Shown here: positions 38,017 through 47,509 of the stretch, in pieces
How positions within the stretch are numbered: position 1 is the first letter of the stretch
Layout of the letters: each line of letters begins with the position of its first letter
Assembly: GCF_026410405.1 (NCBI RefSeq)
Contig: NZ_JAPMLN010000002.1
Span: 64,056 to 128,055 of the forward strand
Direction of reading: 5' to 3'
Length of the DNA stretch: 64,000 bases
DNA from: Marinicella gelatinilytica
GTDB lineage: Bacteria > Pseudomonadota > Gammaproteobacteria > Xanthomonadales > Marinicellaceae
Position numbers and translations under genes: made by a program
Notes under the pieces: generated by a model
Databases searched by the model: none
Seen by the model: only the letters and a program-made list of their open reading frames with translations
Told to the model about the DNA's origin: nothing

Positions 38017-38164
38017 AAAGCTTCGCTTTTATATGCTGCGCATATTAGGTCTCCGGGTCGGTGCCCGAAGACGTCTCGAATTTTTAAATTTAAATCATTT
38101 ACCGCGACGTATTCGGGCTTGACCCGGATACCCAGTTCACACAGTGAACAAAAGCGAAGCTTTT
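38017..38164. repeat. Composite cluster of short hairpins
   Basis: Six small inverted repeats lie end to end: AAAAGC-TTC-GCTTTT (38017-38030), ATATGC-TGC-GCATAT (38031-38045), GGTCTCCGGGTC...GAAGACGTC (38048-38074), GACGTATTCGGG...CCCGGATACCC (38106-38133), GTTCAC-ACA-GTGAAC (38135-38149) and AAAAGC-GAA-GCTTTT (38150-38164). The outermost two are reverse complements, so the cluster is bounded by inverted repeats. It separates the convergent OsmC-fusion and dtd genes. Confidence 0.7.
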
Positions 38165-38188
38165 CTTCAAACCTCAAATAAACTTAAC

Positions 38189-38626
38189 TCAACTCTGCAA
38201 CCAAAAAGTTACCGGACCGTCATTGACTAAAGACACCTGCATATCAGCGGCAAATTGACCGGTGGCGATGGTGAGTTCGGTTTTTTTGGCTTGTTGACAT
38301 AAATAATTAAACAATCGCTCACCTTCCGCCGGTGATGCACCGGATGAAAAACTTGGTCTGAGGCCTTTTTGGGTGTTGGCCACCAGGGTAAACTGCGATA
38401 CCAGCAATAACTCACCCCCGATATCTTGTAAGGATAAATTCATTTTGCCATTAAAATCATTGAAAATCCGATAGCTGATGATTTTTCGCAATAAGGCATC
38501 GGCTTGTTGTTTGTTGTCGTCTTTTTCAACGCCAATAAAAGCCAAGATACCCTGACCAATTTGGCCAACCATTTCGCCGTTGACATCGACCCGGGCTTGT
38601 TTAACCCGTTGAATTAAAGCAATCAT
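38189..38626 (-). CDS. dtd: D-aminoacyl-tRNA deacylase
   Basis: A 145-residue enzyme that removes D-amino acids wrongly attached to tRNA. The two family signatures are present: LLLVSQFTLVANTQKGLRPSF (SQFTL with the catalytic threonine) and the C-terminal VSLVNDGPVTFWLQS (NxGPVT). Length equals E. coli Dtd (145). The start overlaps the miaA stop by 4 bases. Confidence 0.95.
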   Translation of the reverse strand: MIALIQRVKQARVDVNGEMVGQIGQGILAFIGVEKDDNKQQADALLRKIISYRIFNDFNGKMNLSLQDIGGELLLVSQFTLVANTQKGLRPSFSSGASPAEGERLFNYLCQQAKKTELTIATGQFAADMQVSLVNDGPVTFWLQS

Positions 38627-39564
38627 ACCAGGTATTCCTCCACCAACGAATCCAGCGTATCGAGATAATCAGGTTCCGTGGGATCTAACCAAACAGCGTT
38701 GTCTTCTTTTCGTAACCAGGTGAGCTGTCTTTTCGCCAGTTGGCGGGTGGCAACGATACCTTTATAAACGAACTCTTCATAATCGGTGCCACCGTTGAGA
38801 TGCTCAATGGCCTGACGGTAACCCACCGAACGCATGGCCGGTAAATCAGTGTGATTACGTTTATCGGCCAGCAAAGCCTTCACCTCATCTAAAAAGCCCA
38901 CATCCAGCATCTGCTTAAAACGCTGTTCAATGCGCGCATGCAACAAAGCGCGGTCAGCCGGCGAAATAATGATTTTTAACGGTTTTACGGCTAAACCTTG
39001 CTCACTGTCTTGCGCATAGAGCGCAGTCATGGTTTGGCCGGTGATTTCATAAACTTCCAGGGCACGGCTTAAGCGCTGGCTGTCATTGGCATGAATACGT
39101 TCGGCGCTTTCAGGGTCAATCTGCTGTAATCTCTCATGCAACATCGGCCATCCGTGTTGCGCCGCCTGTTGCGCAAGTTCTGCGCGAATGGTTTCATCGG
39201 CAGACGGTAATGACGACAAGCCCTGCTGTAAGGCCTTGTAATACAGCATGGTACCGCCGGCTAATAAGGGTATTCGTTGGTTATCCCAACTCTGCTGCAT
39301 TAACTGACGTGCATCACGGCGAAAATCAGACGCCGAATAGGGCTGCCAGGGCTCACGAATATCGATCAGTGCATGGGGTGCGCGTTGAAGTGTTTTACTG
39401 TCGGGTTTCGCCGTACCAATATCCATGCCGCGATACACCAAGGCCGAATCCACTGAAATAATATCGGCCTGATGTTGCTCATGTAAACGAATGGCCGCGT
39501 CGGTTTTGCCGGCAGCGGTGGGGCCCATCAGGAATATGGCCGGTTGTTTGCGGTGGCCGATCAT
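38623..39564 (-). CDS. miaA: tRNA dimethylallyltransferase MiaA
   Basis: A 313-residue enzyme that adds the dimethylallyl group to A37 of tRNAs reading UNN codons. The P-loop is GPTAAGKTDAA (about 14-24), followed by ISVDSALVYRGMDIGTAKP and the ARRQLTWLRK-like motif (ATRQLAKRQLTWLRKE). The gene follows mutL after 4 bases, as in E. coli, but hfq, the usual next gene, is replaced by dtd. Confidence 0.95.
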   Translation of the reverse strand: MIGHRKQPAIFLMGPTAAGKTDAAIRLHEQHQADIISVDSALVYRGMDIGTAKPDSKTLQRAPHALIDIREPWQPYSASDFRRDARQLMQQSWDNQRIPLLAGGTMLYYKALQQGLSSLPSADETIRAELAQQAAQHGWPMLHERLQQIDPESAERIHANDSQRLSRALEVYEITGQTMTALYAQDSEQGLAVKPLKIIISPADRALLHARIEQRFKQMLDVGFLDEVKALLADKRNHTDLPAMRSVGYRQAIEHLNGGTDYEEFVYKGIVATRQLAKRQLTWLRKEDNAVWLDPTEPDYLDTLDSLVEEYLV

Positions 39565-39568
39565 GGTT

Positions 39569-41392
39569 TTACTGTCCGCGTAAAAATAATTTATCCAATT
39601 GTTTCATATCCAATTGCGTCCAGGTTGGCCGGCCGTGATTACATTGGTCTGAACGCAAGGTGTTTTCCATATCACGTAACAAAGCATTCATTTCCATTAA
39701 GGTCAGTTGATGATTAGCTCGCACTGAACCATGACACGCCATGGTCGATAAAATCTCGTTGATGGCGGCTTCAATTTTTGTGCTAGAGCCCAGAGCCACC
39801 ATTTCAGATAACACATCCTTTAATAACTCTTCGACATCGGCCTGCGCTAAAATCGCCGGCACTTTACGTACTGTTAAACTTTCCTCACCGGTAACACTGA
39901 TCTCAAAACCCAACTGTACAAACCAATCGCCCTGCTCTTCCACCACCGCCACTTCACGGGCGCTGACATTGATTTGAATGGGCACCAGCAGTTTTTGGTT
40001 TTTAAGCTGATCATCGGCAAAACGCTGTTTCATGCGCTCATACAAAATACGCTCATGGGCGGCATGCATATCAACAATTATCAGCCCCTGTTTATTTTCC
40101 GCCAGAATAAATACGCCGTGAATTTGGGCCTTCGCATAACCCAATGGCGGAATGTCTTCAGCTTGCACTGATGATGACAAGCCTTGGTCACGATAAAAAT
40201 CACCGGCTTCTGCCATTGCAACATTGCTACCCGCTGAGGCTAATTTCTGTAAATAACTCAGGCTGTTATGTGGGCTGGCTGCTGAATGTCCGCCATAACC
40301 CTGGCCATCAGAACCGCTGAAACCAAAAGTCATGCGATTTTGCACAGGGGCTTGTTCTGATTGTCTTGACTCAACCACCTGATTTTGATCATGCATTCGC
40401 GCCGGCGCCAAAGATTGATGAATGGCGCCAAAAATAAAATCATGTACCATTTTCGAATCCCGAAACCGCACTTCATGCTTGGTTGGGTGAACATTCACAT
40501 CCACCAACTCAGGGTTCAGGTCAAAATACAACACAAATGCCGGATGGCGGCCATGAAATAACACATCTTGGTAAGCTTGACGGATGGCATGTGCCACCAA
40601 TTTATCTTTAATCACCCGTTTATTGATAAAAAAGAATTGTCGATCGGGACGCGCTCGGTTCCAATTGGGCTTAGCCACCCAACCTGAAAGTGTTAAATCA
40701 CCTCGTTGATGGTTAATCTTTAAGGCATTTTCAATAAAATCCTTGCCACATAATTGGCTGATACGCTGATTGACTAAAGTATCGGCTTCACCGGGCTGCG
40801 CATGACGTACAATTTGACCATTATGGGCTAAGCGAAACCCAACATCAAAGCGCGACAAACTCAGCTGTTTAATCAAGTCATCAATGCGCAAAAATTCGGT
40901 GCGGTCAGTTTTTAAAAAACGTCGACGCGCCGGGGTATTATAAAACAAGTCAGTCACTTCTACGGTGGTACCGGTTGGGTGTGAAGCCGGTTCGGGACCG
41001 CTGATTTGTCCACCATCGCTTTGAATGGCATAAGCCATTTCTGCCTGATGGTGTTTCGAGGTCAGTTTAAAACGACTCACTGAAGCAATGCTGGGCAAGG
41101 CTTCACCGCGAAAACCCAAAGAACCCAAATGCTCCAAATCGTACAGGGAATCAATTTTACTGGTGGCATGACGCTCAATCGCCAAAGGCAACTCAGCTGC
41201 TGGGATGCCTTGACCATTATCGGTAATTTTAATGTGCTTTTTACCGCCGGTTTGGACATCAATGGTAACTTGAGTGGCACCGGCGTCCAGCGCATTTTCC
41301 ACCAACTCCTTAACCACCGAGGCCGGTCGCTCAACCACTTCACCGGCGGCAATTTGGTCAATCAATTGATTGGGTAATTTATGTATGTTCAT
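39569..41392 (-). CDS. mutL: DNA mismatch repair protein MutL with endonuclease motif
   Basis: A 607-residue protein from the ATG at 41392 (MNIHKLPNQLIDQIAAGEVVERPASVV, in part). The frame continues to 41479, but that extension runs into a repeat element and is not MutL-like. The GHKL ATPase domain shows VVKELVENALDAG, ITDNGQGIP and SLGFRGEALPSIASV. The C-terminal domain contains DMHAAHERILYE near residue 440, fitting the DQHA(X)2E(X)4E nicking motif, and CNHGRPT near the end. It should therefore cut DNA itself, unlike E. coli MutL, which needs MutH. Confidence 0.94.
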   Translation of the reverse strand: MNIHKLPNQLIDQIAAGEVVERPASVVKELVENALDAGATQVTIDVQTGGKKHIKITDNGQGIPAAELPLAIERHATSKIDSLYDLEHLGSLGFRGEALPSIASVSRFKLTSKHHQAEMAYAIQSDGGQISGPEPASHPTGTTVEVTDLFYNTPARRRFLKTDRTEFLRIDDLIKQLSLSRFDVGFRLAHNGQIVRHAQPGEADTLVNQRISQLCGKDFIENALKINHQRGDLTLSGWVAKPNWNRARPDRQFFFINKRVIKDKLVAHAIRQAYQDVLFHGRHPAFVLYFDLNPELVDVNVHPTKHEVRFRDSKMVHDFIFGAIHQSLAPARMHDQNQVVESRQSEQAPVQNRMTFGFSGSDGQGYGGHSAASPHNSLSYLQKLASAGSNVAMAEAGDFYRDQGLSSSVQAEDIPPLGYAKAQIHGVFILAENKQGLIIVDMHAAHERILYERMKQRFADDQLKNQKLLVPIQINVSAREVAVVEEQGDWFVQLGFEISVTGEESLTVRKVPAILAQADVEELLKDVLSEMVALGSSTKIEAAINEILSTMACHGSVRANHQLTLMEMNALLRDMENTLRSDQCNHGRPTWTQLDMKQLDKLFLRGQ

Positions 41393-41446
41393 CGGGCTTA
41401 TTTTAGCGGTTTTATGAATCACTGACCAGCTAACGTCAATATAAAA

Positions 41447-41479
41447 CGTCATCCTCGGACGAATATCCGAGGATCTCAT
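41447..41479. repeat. Palindromic repeat, copy 1 (mutL-argS gap)
   Basis: GTCATCCTCGGA...TCCGAGGATCTCAT forms a 9-bp stem (ATCCTCGGA / TCCGAGGAT) with a 6-7 base loop. It is an inverted relative of the copy at 41563-41594. Confidence 0.7.
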
Positions 41480-41562
41480 CGAGTTTCGGTAATTTTAAAA
41501 AAATAATTGAACTAAAATATGTTTTTAAGTCATCACTACAAATGGCATATCGCCAGAACATT

Positions 41563-41594
41563 ATGAGATTCTCGGATCAAGTCCGAGAATGACA
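41563..41594. repeat. Palindromic repeat, copy 2 (mutL-argS gap)
   Basis: ATGAGATTCTCGGA...TCCGAGAATGACA forms a 9-bp stem. Its reverse complement matches copy 1 except that one stem pair changes from C-G to T-A on both sides, so pairing is kept. The two copies bracket about 80 bases between mutL and argS. Confidence 0.7.
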
Positions 41595-41684
41595 ATCTCT
41601 TATGGTCTAAGGTTACACTTTGAAACAAATCATGAAATCAACTTTATAGATCATACAATTAAATGGTGACATGCTTATCAATTT

Positions 41685-41692
41685 GCTAAAAT
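41685..41692 (+). promoter_or_regulatory. Extended -10 promoter of argS
   Basis: TG-C-TAAAAT at 41685-41692 would start transcription near 41699. It lies downstream of the first in-frame ATG (41671) and so supports translation from 41725. Confidence 0.4.
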
Positions 41693-41724
41693 GGTGCGTT
41701 TTTCAGCCCACCGGAACCTTGATA

Positions 41725-43509
41725 ATGATTGGCCATATCCAAGAATTGATTGAAAATGCCTTAGAGCATTTAACTCAGCGCGATGAAATCCAAATAGACA
41801 GCATCCCTGATATTCAAGTCGAACGTGCCCGTAATCCTGAACATGGTGATTACGCCACTAACATCGCCATGGTATTGCAAAAGCAATTAAAGCAACCGCC
41901 TATTGCGATTGCTGAAATGATTGTGAACGCCATGAACCCCTCCAAGCATATTAAAAATGTGGAAGCGGTCAAACCCGGATTCATTAATTTCACCTTAACC
42001 GACAATTGTCGGCTGCAAGTGATTCGTAAGATTATTGAGAAAAAACAGGATTTTGGTGGTAACGACATCGGTAAAGACCAGCATGTGACGGTAGAGTTCG
42101 TTTCTGCCAATCCAACTGGCCCGTTACACGTGGGTCATGGTCGTGGTGCCGCTTATGGATCCAGTCTGGTTAATGTCTTAAAAAAATCAGGGTTTAAAGT
42201 ACATGCCGAATATTACGTCAATGATAATGGCCGGCAAATGGACATTCTTGCGGTTTCAGTCTGGCTTCGCTATTTAGAATTATGTGGCGAGAGATTACGC
42301 TTTCCTGATAACGGCTACCAAGGCGATTACATTGTCGATATTGCCCGTCAGGTACGCTCTAAATTCGGTGATGATTTGCGGGTTGATGTCAAAAAAATAT
42401 TTGACCAAGTGGCCAAAGATGAGTCCATGGGCGGAAACAAAGAAGACCATATTGACGACATTATTCAAAACAGCAAAAACCTGTTAGCTGACCGTTATCA
42501 ACATGTGTTTTCAATGGCTTTGAAGCAAATCTTAGGTGGCATTGAAGACGATTTAGAGGACTTTAATGTTCATTACGATGAGTGGTTTTCTGAAAAGGGC
42601 TTACATGAATCGGACTGGATAGACCGCGCCATGCAACGACTTAAAGATGGCGACCATGTCTATAAGAAAGAAGGTGCATGGTGGTTCAATGCCAGTTATT
42701 TTGGCGACGATAAAGACCGTGTGGTGATGCGTGAAAATGGTCAAAAAACCTATTTCGCATCGGATGTGGCCTATTTAATGAATAAATTCGAACGCGGTTT
42801 TGATCGTGCCATTTATATTTTTGGGGCTGACCATCATGGTTACATCGCGCGTTTAAAAGCGGCTGCCAAGGCTTTGGGTTATGATGCTGATAAAGTGGAT
42901 ATTTTATTGGTGCAATTTGCAAATTTATTTAAAGGCAAAGAAAAATTAAAAATGAGCACCCGCTCGGGAAGCTTTATCACGTTAAAAACTTTGGTGGATG
43001 AAGTCGGCGCCGATGCGGCACGTTATTTCTACGTGATGCGTTCACATGATCAGCATCTGGATTTTGATTTGGAATTAGCCAAGAGCCAGACCAAAGACAA
43101 TCCGGTATTTTATATCCAATATGCCCATGCCCGTATTTGCAGTATTTTCAGGCAATTGAATGCACAAAATATGCCCTATAATGAAGAGATAGGCAATGTT
43201 AACCTTAAGCTGTTAGACACGGATTACGAAAAAGCGCTGATTAGGCAATTATCCATGTATGCTGAAACCATAGCCAAAGCGGCTGTTAGTTATCAGGTCA
43301 ACACCATTGCCAATTACCTCAAAGATCTGGCGCAAAGTTTTCATCAATTTTATGCACATTGCAAAATCCAGGGAAATAACGAAGATTTACGCAATGCTCG
43401 GTTAAACTTATGTTTAGCAACCCGTTATGTGTTAGCAGACGGACTGGCACTAATTGGTTCTTCAGCACCTACTGAAATGCATAGTGAGGATTTTGAACAA
43501 CATGACTAA
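41725..43509 (+). CDS. argS: Arginine-tRNA ligase
   Basis: A class I synthetase of 594 residues. I use the ATG at 41725 (MIGHIQELIENALEHL), which fits the ArgRS N-terminus and lies after a likely promoter; an upstream in-frame ATG at 41671 adds 18 residues without family resemblance. The HIGH motif is HVGH (ANPTGPLHVGHGRGA), KMSKS is KMSTRSG, and the C-terminal anticodon-binding helical domain ends near residue 594. The stop overlaps the next start by 8 bases, so argS and the SPOR gene are coupled. Confidence 0.95.
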   Translation: MIGHIQELIENALEHLTQRDEIQIDSIPDIQVERARNPEHGDYATNIAMVLQKQLKQPPIAIAEMIVNAMNPSKHIKNVEAVKPGFINFTLTDNCRLQVIRKIIEKKQDFGGNDIGKDQHVTVEFVSANPTGPLHVGHGRGAAYGSSLVNVLKKSGFKVHAEYYVNDNGRQMDILAVSVWLRYLELCGERLRFPDNGYQGDYIVDIARQVRSKFGDDLRVDVKKIFDQVAKDESMGGNKEDHIDDIIQNSKNLLADRYQHVFSMALKQILGGIEDDLEDFNVHYDEWFSEKGLHESDWIDRAMQRLKDGDHVYKKEGAWWFNASYFGDDKDRVVMRENGQKTYFASDVAYLMNKFERGFDRAIYIFGADHHGYIARLKAAAKALGYDADKVDILLVQFANLFKGKEKLKMSTRSGSFITLKTLVDEVGADAARYFYVMRSHDQHLDFDLELAKSQTKDNPVFYIQYAHARICSIFRQLNAQNMPYNEEIGNVNLKLLDTDYEKALIRQLSMYAETIAKAAVSYQVNTIANYLKDLAQSFHQFYAHCKIQGNNEDLRNARLNLCLATRYVLADGLALIGSSAPTEMHSEDFEQHD

Positions 43510-44074
43510 ACGCAAAACCAGTCGCAAAAAAAGCAACCGCACTGCCGGACGCAAACGACCGGTACCTGGCTGGATTATTTTATTCAGCGGGGTCTTGTCG
43601 GGTTTACTTATTGCTGTCATTATTTATGCCAATGGCTGGGTACCCGAACCGGTAAAAAATGCTGATAAGCCGTCACCTGATCAAAGTACTGAGCGACCGG
43701 TAGAAGATGTCAGCAGCCATGTGGCTAAACGTGCTAATAATTACGATTTTTACACCGTATTGCCTGAAATGGAAGTGGTGATACCGAAAGAAGACATTGC
43801 CCAAGAAGCCGCTAAGAAGAATCAGAATTATCAATATATTTTACAAGTGGCTTCTTTTAAAAACAAAGCCGATGCCGAAACTTTAAAGGCTAAAATTGCC
43901 TTTAGCGGCCAAATTGCTTATATTCAAACCATCAATGTCAACAACACCCAATGGCATCGAGTTCGGGTTGGCCCATTTACTTCGGGTCGCGAAGCCGACA
44001 AACAAAAACGTGCCATAGAGCAAACAGGCGAACGCGTGTTGATGTTAAAAGAAACCATCGAGAATACGGAATAA
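43502..44074 (+). CDS. SPOR-domain cell-division protein, FtsN-like
   Basis: A 190-residue protein, starting at the ATG 43502 (MTKRKTSRKKSNR). A very basic cytoplasmic N-terminus precedes one membrane helix (about 25-45), a periplasmic linker, and a SPOR domain (about 110-185, YILQVASFKNKADAETLKAKI, WHRVRVGPFTSGREADKQK). SPOR domains bind denuded septal peptidoglycan. argS followed by an FtsN-type gene is a common gammaproteobacterial arrangement. hslV and hslU, which often come next, are not here. Confidence 0.88.
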   Translation: MTKRKTSRKKSNRTAGRKRPVPGWIILFSGVLSGLLIAVIIYANGWVPEPVKNADKPSPDQSTERPVEDVSSHVAKRANNYDFYTVLPEMEVVIPKEDIAQEAAKKNQNYQYILQVASFKNKADAETLKAKIAFSGQIAYIQTINVNNTQWHRVRVGPFTSGREADKQKRAIEQTGERVLMLKETIENTE

Positions 44075-44076
44075 TT

Positions 44077-47000
44077 ATGAAGTTAAAGACATTATTTATT
44101 TTCTTACTAATTTTGAGTTTTAAACTCAATGCGACTCAAACCTTTGAACTGCCAGCTATTGACGTACAGCAGCTTAAACAGTCCGAGATTAAAGCCGAAG
44201 GTCCCTTAAAATATGCGATCTCCACAGCAATCGAAACTATTTACACAACGAAACAAGGCCAATCCAAGGTGACTTGGCATAAAAACGCCAATGACAGAAT
44301 GGAATATTCGATGCGCATTACTGCGGATAATGCCACCAGTTTAAACGTTGGTATGACTGACTTTTTCTTACCACCGTCAGCTGAACTATGGATTTCAGAT
44401 GACAGCAAAACTGTTGTGCGAGGCCCATACACAGACCGCTATAACCCAACAACCGGGCATTTCTGGGTTGGCGATGTACCCGGTGATCATATCAATTTAA
44501 AATTCACAGTTAGTAAACAAGAACAAAAATACCTGTCTTTTAATATTAATCAAGTGTCACTCGGCTTTTATGAATACTGGAAAAGCCCGGCTGAAAATGG
44601 TTTAAAAAGCGGCAGTTGTAATATCGATGTGGCGTGTCCAGAAGGCGATGATTGGCGCCCAGAAATCAGCAGTGTCGGTCAATACAGTTTTCAGACAACT
44701 GAGGGCGGTTATGTTTGTACCGGGCAACTGATTAATAACACCGCTCAAAATGGTCAACCTTATTTTTTAACCGCTTCTCATTGCGGCTACACTAACAGTT
44801 CTTCCAGTGAACGTGATAGCGTGGCCGCTTCTATGAATATCATTTGGAACTACGAATCACAAACCTGTCGCACCCCGGGTTCCGGTGCCAGCGCTAGCCC
44901 CATAAGCAAAGGCACTTTTAATCAACGTCAAGCCGGAGCCACTTATGTGGCCAGTAATGCCACCAGTGATTTTGCTTTATTGTTACTCAACCAAACACCG
45001 CAAGCACAATTTGAGATTCAGTACACCGGCTGGGATCGCAGCGATACCGCTTTTGATGCCGGTATCGGTATTCACCACCCTTCCGGACATGCCAAACGCA
45101 TTAGTTTTGAAAACGACCCCTTAAAAATTACCGGTTATTTAGAAGCATCCGGTGGTGGAAGTACACATTTACGAGTCGTTGATTGGGATTTAGGCACAAC
45201 GGAAGGCGGCTCCTCAGGTTCGGGCTTATGGAACAGCGAATACCGACTAGTGGGTCAACTGCATGGTGGCTACGCTTCCTGTGGTAGCGACACTTCTGAT
45301 TGGTACGGTCGAATTTATTATTCATGGGATAAAGGCAGCTCCCCACAATCCAGACTAAAAGATTGGCTCGATCCCATCGACAGCAAACAATTAACTTTAG
45401 ATACCACCGGCCGTTGCGAAGCGCCCAATGTACAAATTAATATCCCTTCCTCGCTCGAAGTGGGCAAATCAGTCACTTATTCAGCCACCGTTTCAGGTGG
45501 TAGCGGTGGTTATCAATATGCCTGGGATATCAATGGTGACGGCCACATTAATGGCACCGGCAAAACCATGGAAAGCCGTTATCATCAAGGCTATATTGGC
45601 AATGTGACTTTAACAGTGACCGATGACAGTGGCTGTCAGGCGGTCGACTCACGGGCTGTTATCGTTAAATCTCCGGATATCCAAATACAAGGTGAGCCGG
45701 TATTAACCCAAGTGTGTGGCAATAACGACGGTGTTATTAATCCCGGCGAACGTTGGCGGGCCACTTTACGTCTAAAAAATGTTGGCAATATGACTGCTCA
45801 AAAAGCCTACGCCATTTTTGGTAAAAATCGTGGCCAGGGTAGTGACAGCAACCGCGACATTTATGGCAATGAATTCGCTGCTTGTGAAAAACAGTTTATT
45901 CACATTAATCAAAATGAAAATAAAGTGCCTTGGGTGAAACAATGGGCTGATTATGACGCCGATGATATGGGCAATGCCAAAGTTCAGTTAAACAAACCCT
46001 TTGATCATTATGGCCAGTCATTGTCGAGTTTGGTGGTATCCAGCAATGGTTATATAAGCACCAATCCAAATGCAGAAGGCGTTGATTACAGCAATGATTG
46101 CCCAATTCCAGCTGTGGCGGATTACGATTCAGGCGGGCGTATTGCTCCACTACATGATGATTTACAATTTTCGACGTTATACCATAAGTATTTCACGGAT
46201 TGTCCAAGAGATGCCGAATCTGGTGCCGGTGCTTGTGAGGTTTTCACCTGGAAAGAAGCTGATTTTGTCGACACCTACGCAAAGGAAAAAACGGATATTC
46301 AAGCCATTTTATATCCTGAAACGTCGCAATGGGTATTCCAATACCGTGATAATTTCACCCAAACTGCTTATGCCTCCATTGGCCTGCAAAACCATTCCGC
46401 CGATGATGCTTTATTGGTGGGATGCAACCAATCAAGCTTGGTACCGGACAACCAAAGTATTTGTATTTACAATAAAAATCATGGCTTAACTTCAGATGAT
46501 GTTGATGATTTTGAAATTTCATCACCGGCATTAAATCTTAATAACATGGCCATAAATCAAAGCCGTGAAGTACATGTTGATTTTGTTATAGATGATACTG
46601 CCGTCTGTGGCAAAAGTTATACCATTGATTATCAAGCAGGTATTTATGACCAAGGCTTCAACCAAGGCCAACAAAATGCGATTGCGTTTGAAATTGGTTC
46701 CGGTGGTCAGTGTCAAGCGGTAAGCCAATGCAGTATTGAAGACGATAATACCGTCACCCCTAAAACCGGTTTGTGGTGGAACCCTGAACGCTCAGGGAAC
46801 GGTTTGGAAATGCACGTCATTGATAACGATCGCTTACTCTATTTAATGTACACCGGGCGACCGGACGGTTCACCGGTCTGGTACACAGCCGACAATGAAG
46901 ACTCCGCTTTTAACAGCTATTACAACGAAATCTTTACAGTCGAATATCCCGGCGGTTTTGCTGCTGGCGATAAGCAATTTAGCCAGGTGGGTTGGTCTAA

Positions 47001-47475
47001 TACTTACTTATTTGACTCTCAAAGCGCTTTGCAAGTCAGGCAAATCAATGGTCAATTAAGCGCTGAAAAGTTGGTTTATCAACAAATTGATAATCAAGCC
47101 ACTGCCAAGCAACACACCGGTCACTATTACGCGCCCAGTGATTCAGGCTGGGGACAATCCGTTATTACAGAAGGGCGATTACGGGTAATCGTCAGTTATT
47201 TGTATGACAAAGCGGGCAAGCCCTATTGGACCTATGCCGGCGGTCAAAATGATAACTCTGCTTTACCCACAGGTCATTACGATACCTTCTGCCCACATTG
47301 CCCTTCGGTACCGGCCAAGATGCAGGAAGTGGGTGAGATAAAAATGCAATTTAATGGCCAAAAAGATGGCTTAATTAATTTCTATGACATTCAGTACACC
47401 GGTGATGCCCAACATCCAGATGTTAATTGGCAAGGTACACAACTACCGGTTATCAATCGTAACCCGCAACCCTGA
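44077..47475 (+). CDS. Secreted lysyl-endopeptidase-like serine protease with PKD domain
   Basis: A 1,132-residue exported protease. The ATG at 44077 begins a clear signal peptide (MKLKTLFIFLLILSFKLNA), so the longer frame upstream, which overlaps the SPOR gene, is rejected. The chymotrypsin-fold domain has His near 235 (TASHCGY), Asp near 298 (SDFALLLL) and Ser near 380 (EGGSSGSGLW), as in Lysobacter/Achromobacter lysyl endopeptidases. A PKD domain (about 450-530, YQYAWDINGDGHI) and C-terminal beta domains follow. It begins 2 bases after the SPOR gene stop. Confidence 0.9.
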   Translation: MKLKTLFIFLLILSFKLNATQTFELPAIDVQQLKQSEIKAEGPLKYAISTAIETIYTTKQGQSKVTWHKNANDRMEYSMRITADNATSLNVGMTDFFLPPSAELWISDDSKTVVRGPYTDRYNPTTGHFWVGDVPGDHINLKFTVSKQEQKYLSFNINQVSLGFYEYWKSPAENGLKSGSCNIDVACPEGDDWRPEISSVGQYSFQTTEGGYVCTGQLINNTAQNGQPYFLTASHCGYTNSSSSERDSVAASMNIIWNYESQTCRTPGSGASASPISKGTFNQRQAGATYVASNATSDFALLLLNQTPQAQFEIQYTGWDRSDTAFDAGIGIHHPSGHAKRISFENDPLKITGYLEASGGGSTHLRVVDWDLGTTEGGSSGSGLWNSEYRLVGQLHGGYASCGSDTSDWYGRIYYSWDKGSSPQSRLKDWLDPIDSKQLTLDTTGRCEAPNVQINIPSSLEVGKSVTYSATVSGGSGGYQYAWDINGDGHINGTGKTMESRYHQGYIGNVTLTVTDDSGCQAVDSRAVIVKSPDIQIQGEPVLTQVCGNNDGVINPGERWRATLRLKNVGNMTAQKAYAIFGKNRGQGSDSNRDIYGNEFAACEKQFIHINQNENKVPWVKQWADYDADDMGNAKVQLNKPFDHYGQSLSSLVVSSNGYISTNPNAEGVDYSNDCPIPAVADYDSGGRIAPLHDDLQFSTLYHKYFTDCPRDAESGAGACEVFTWKEADFVDTYAKEKTDIQAILYPETSQWVFQYRDNFTQTAYASIGLQNHSADDALLVGCNQSSLVPDNQSICIYNKNHGLTSDDVDDFEISSPALNLNNMAINQSREVHVDFVIDDTAVCGKSYTIDYQAGIYDQGFNQGQQNAIAFEIGSGGQCQAVSQCSIEDDNTVTPKTGLWWNPERSGNGLEMHVIDNDRLLYLMYTGRPDGSPVWYTADNEDSAFNSYYNEIFTVEYPGGFAAGDKQFSQVGWSNTYLFDSQSALQVRQINGQLSAEKLVYQQIDNQATAKQHTGHYYAPSDSGWGQSVITEGRLRVIVSYLYDKAGKPYWTYAGGQNDNSALPTGHYDTFCPHCPSVPAKMQEVGEIKMQFNGQKDGLINFYDIQYTGDAQHPDVNWQGTQLPVINRNPQP

Positions 47476-47478
47476 TTA

Positions 47479-47509
47479 AAAAGGGTAAGGTGTTATGCCT
47501 TGCCCTTTT
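47479..47509 (+). terminator. Terminator after the lysyl-endopeptidase gene
   Basis: AAAAGGGTAAGG and CCTTGCCCTTTT form a 12-bp stem with one G-U pair and a 7-base loop, 3 bases after the stop, ending in a T-run. It closes the argS-SPOR-protease unit. A further hairpin GCACCC/GGGTGC lies at about 47574-47592. Confidence 0.8.

Noticed and set aside
41393-41479. Upstream extension of mutL
   Set aside because: It runs into the palindromic repeat at 41447-41479, and the family N-terminus begins at 41392.
43951-44076. Upstream extension of the lysyl-endopeptidase-like gene
   Set aside because: It overlaps the SPOR domain in another frame, and a clear signal peptide starts at 44077.
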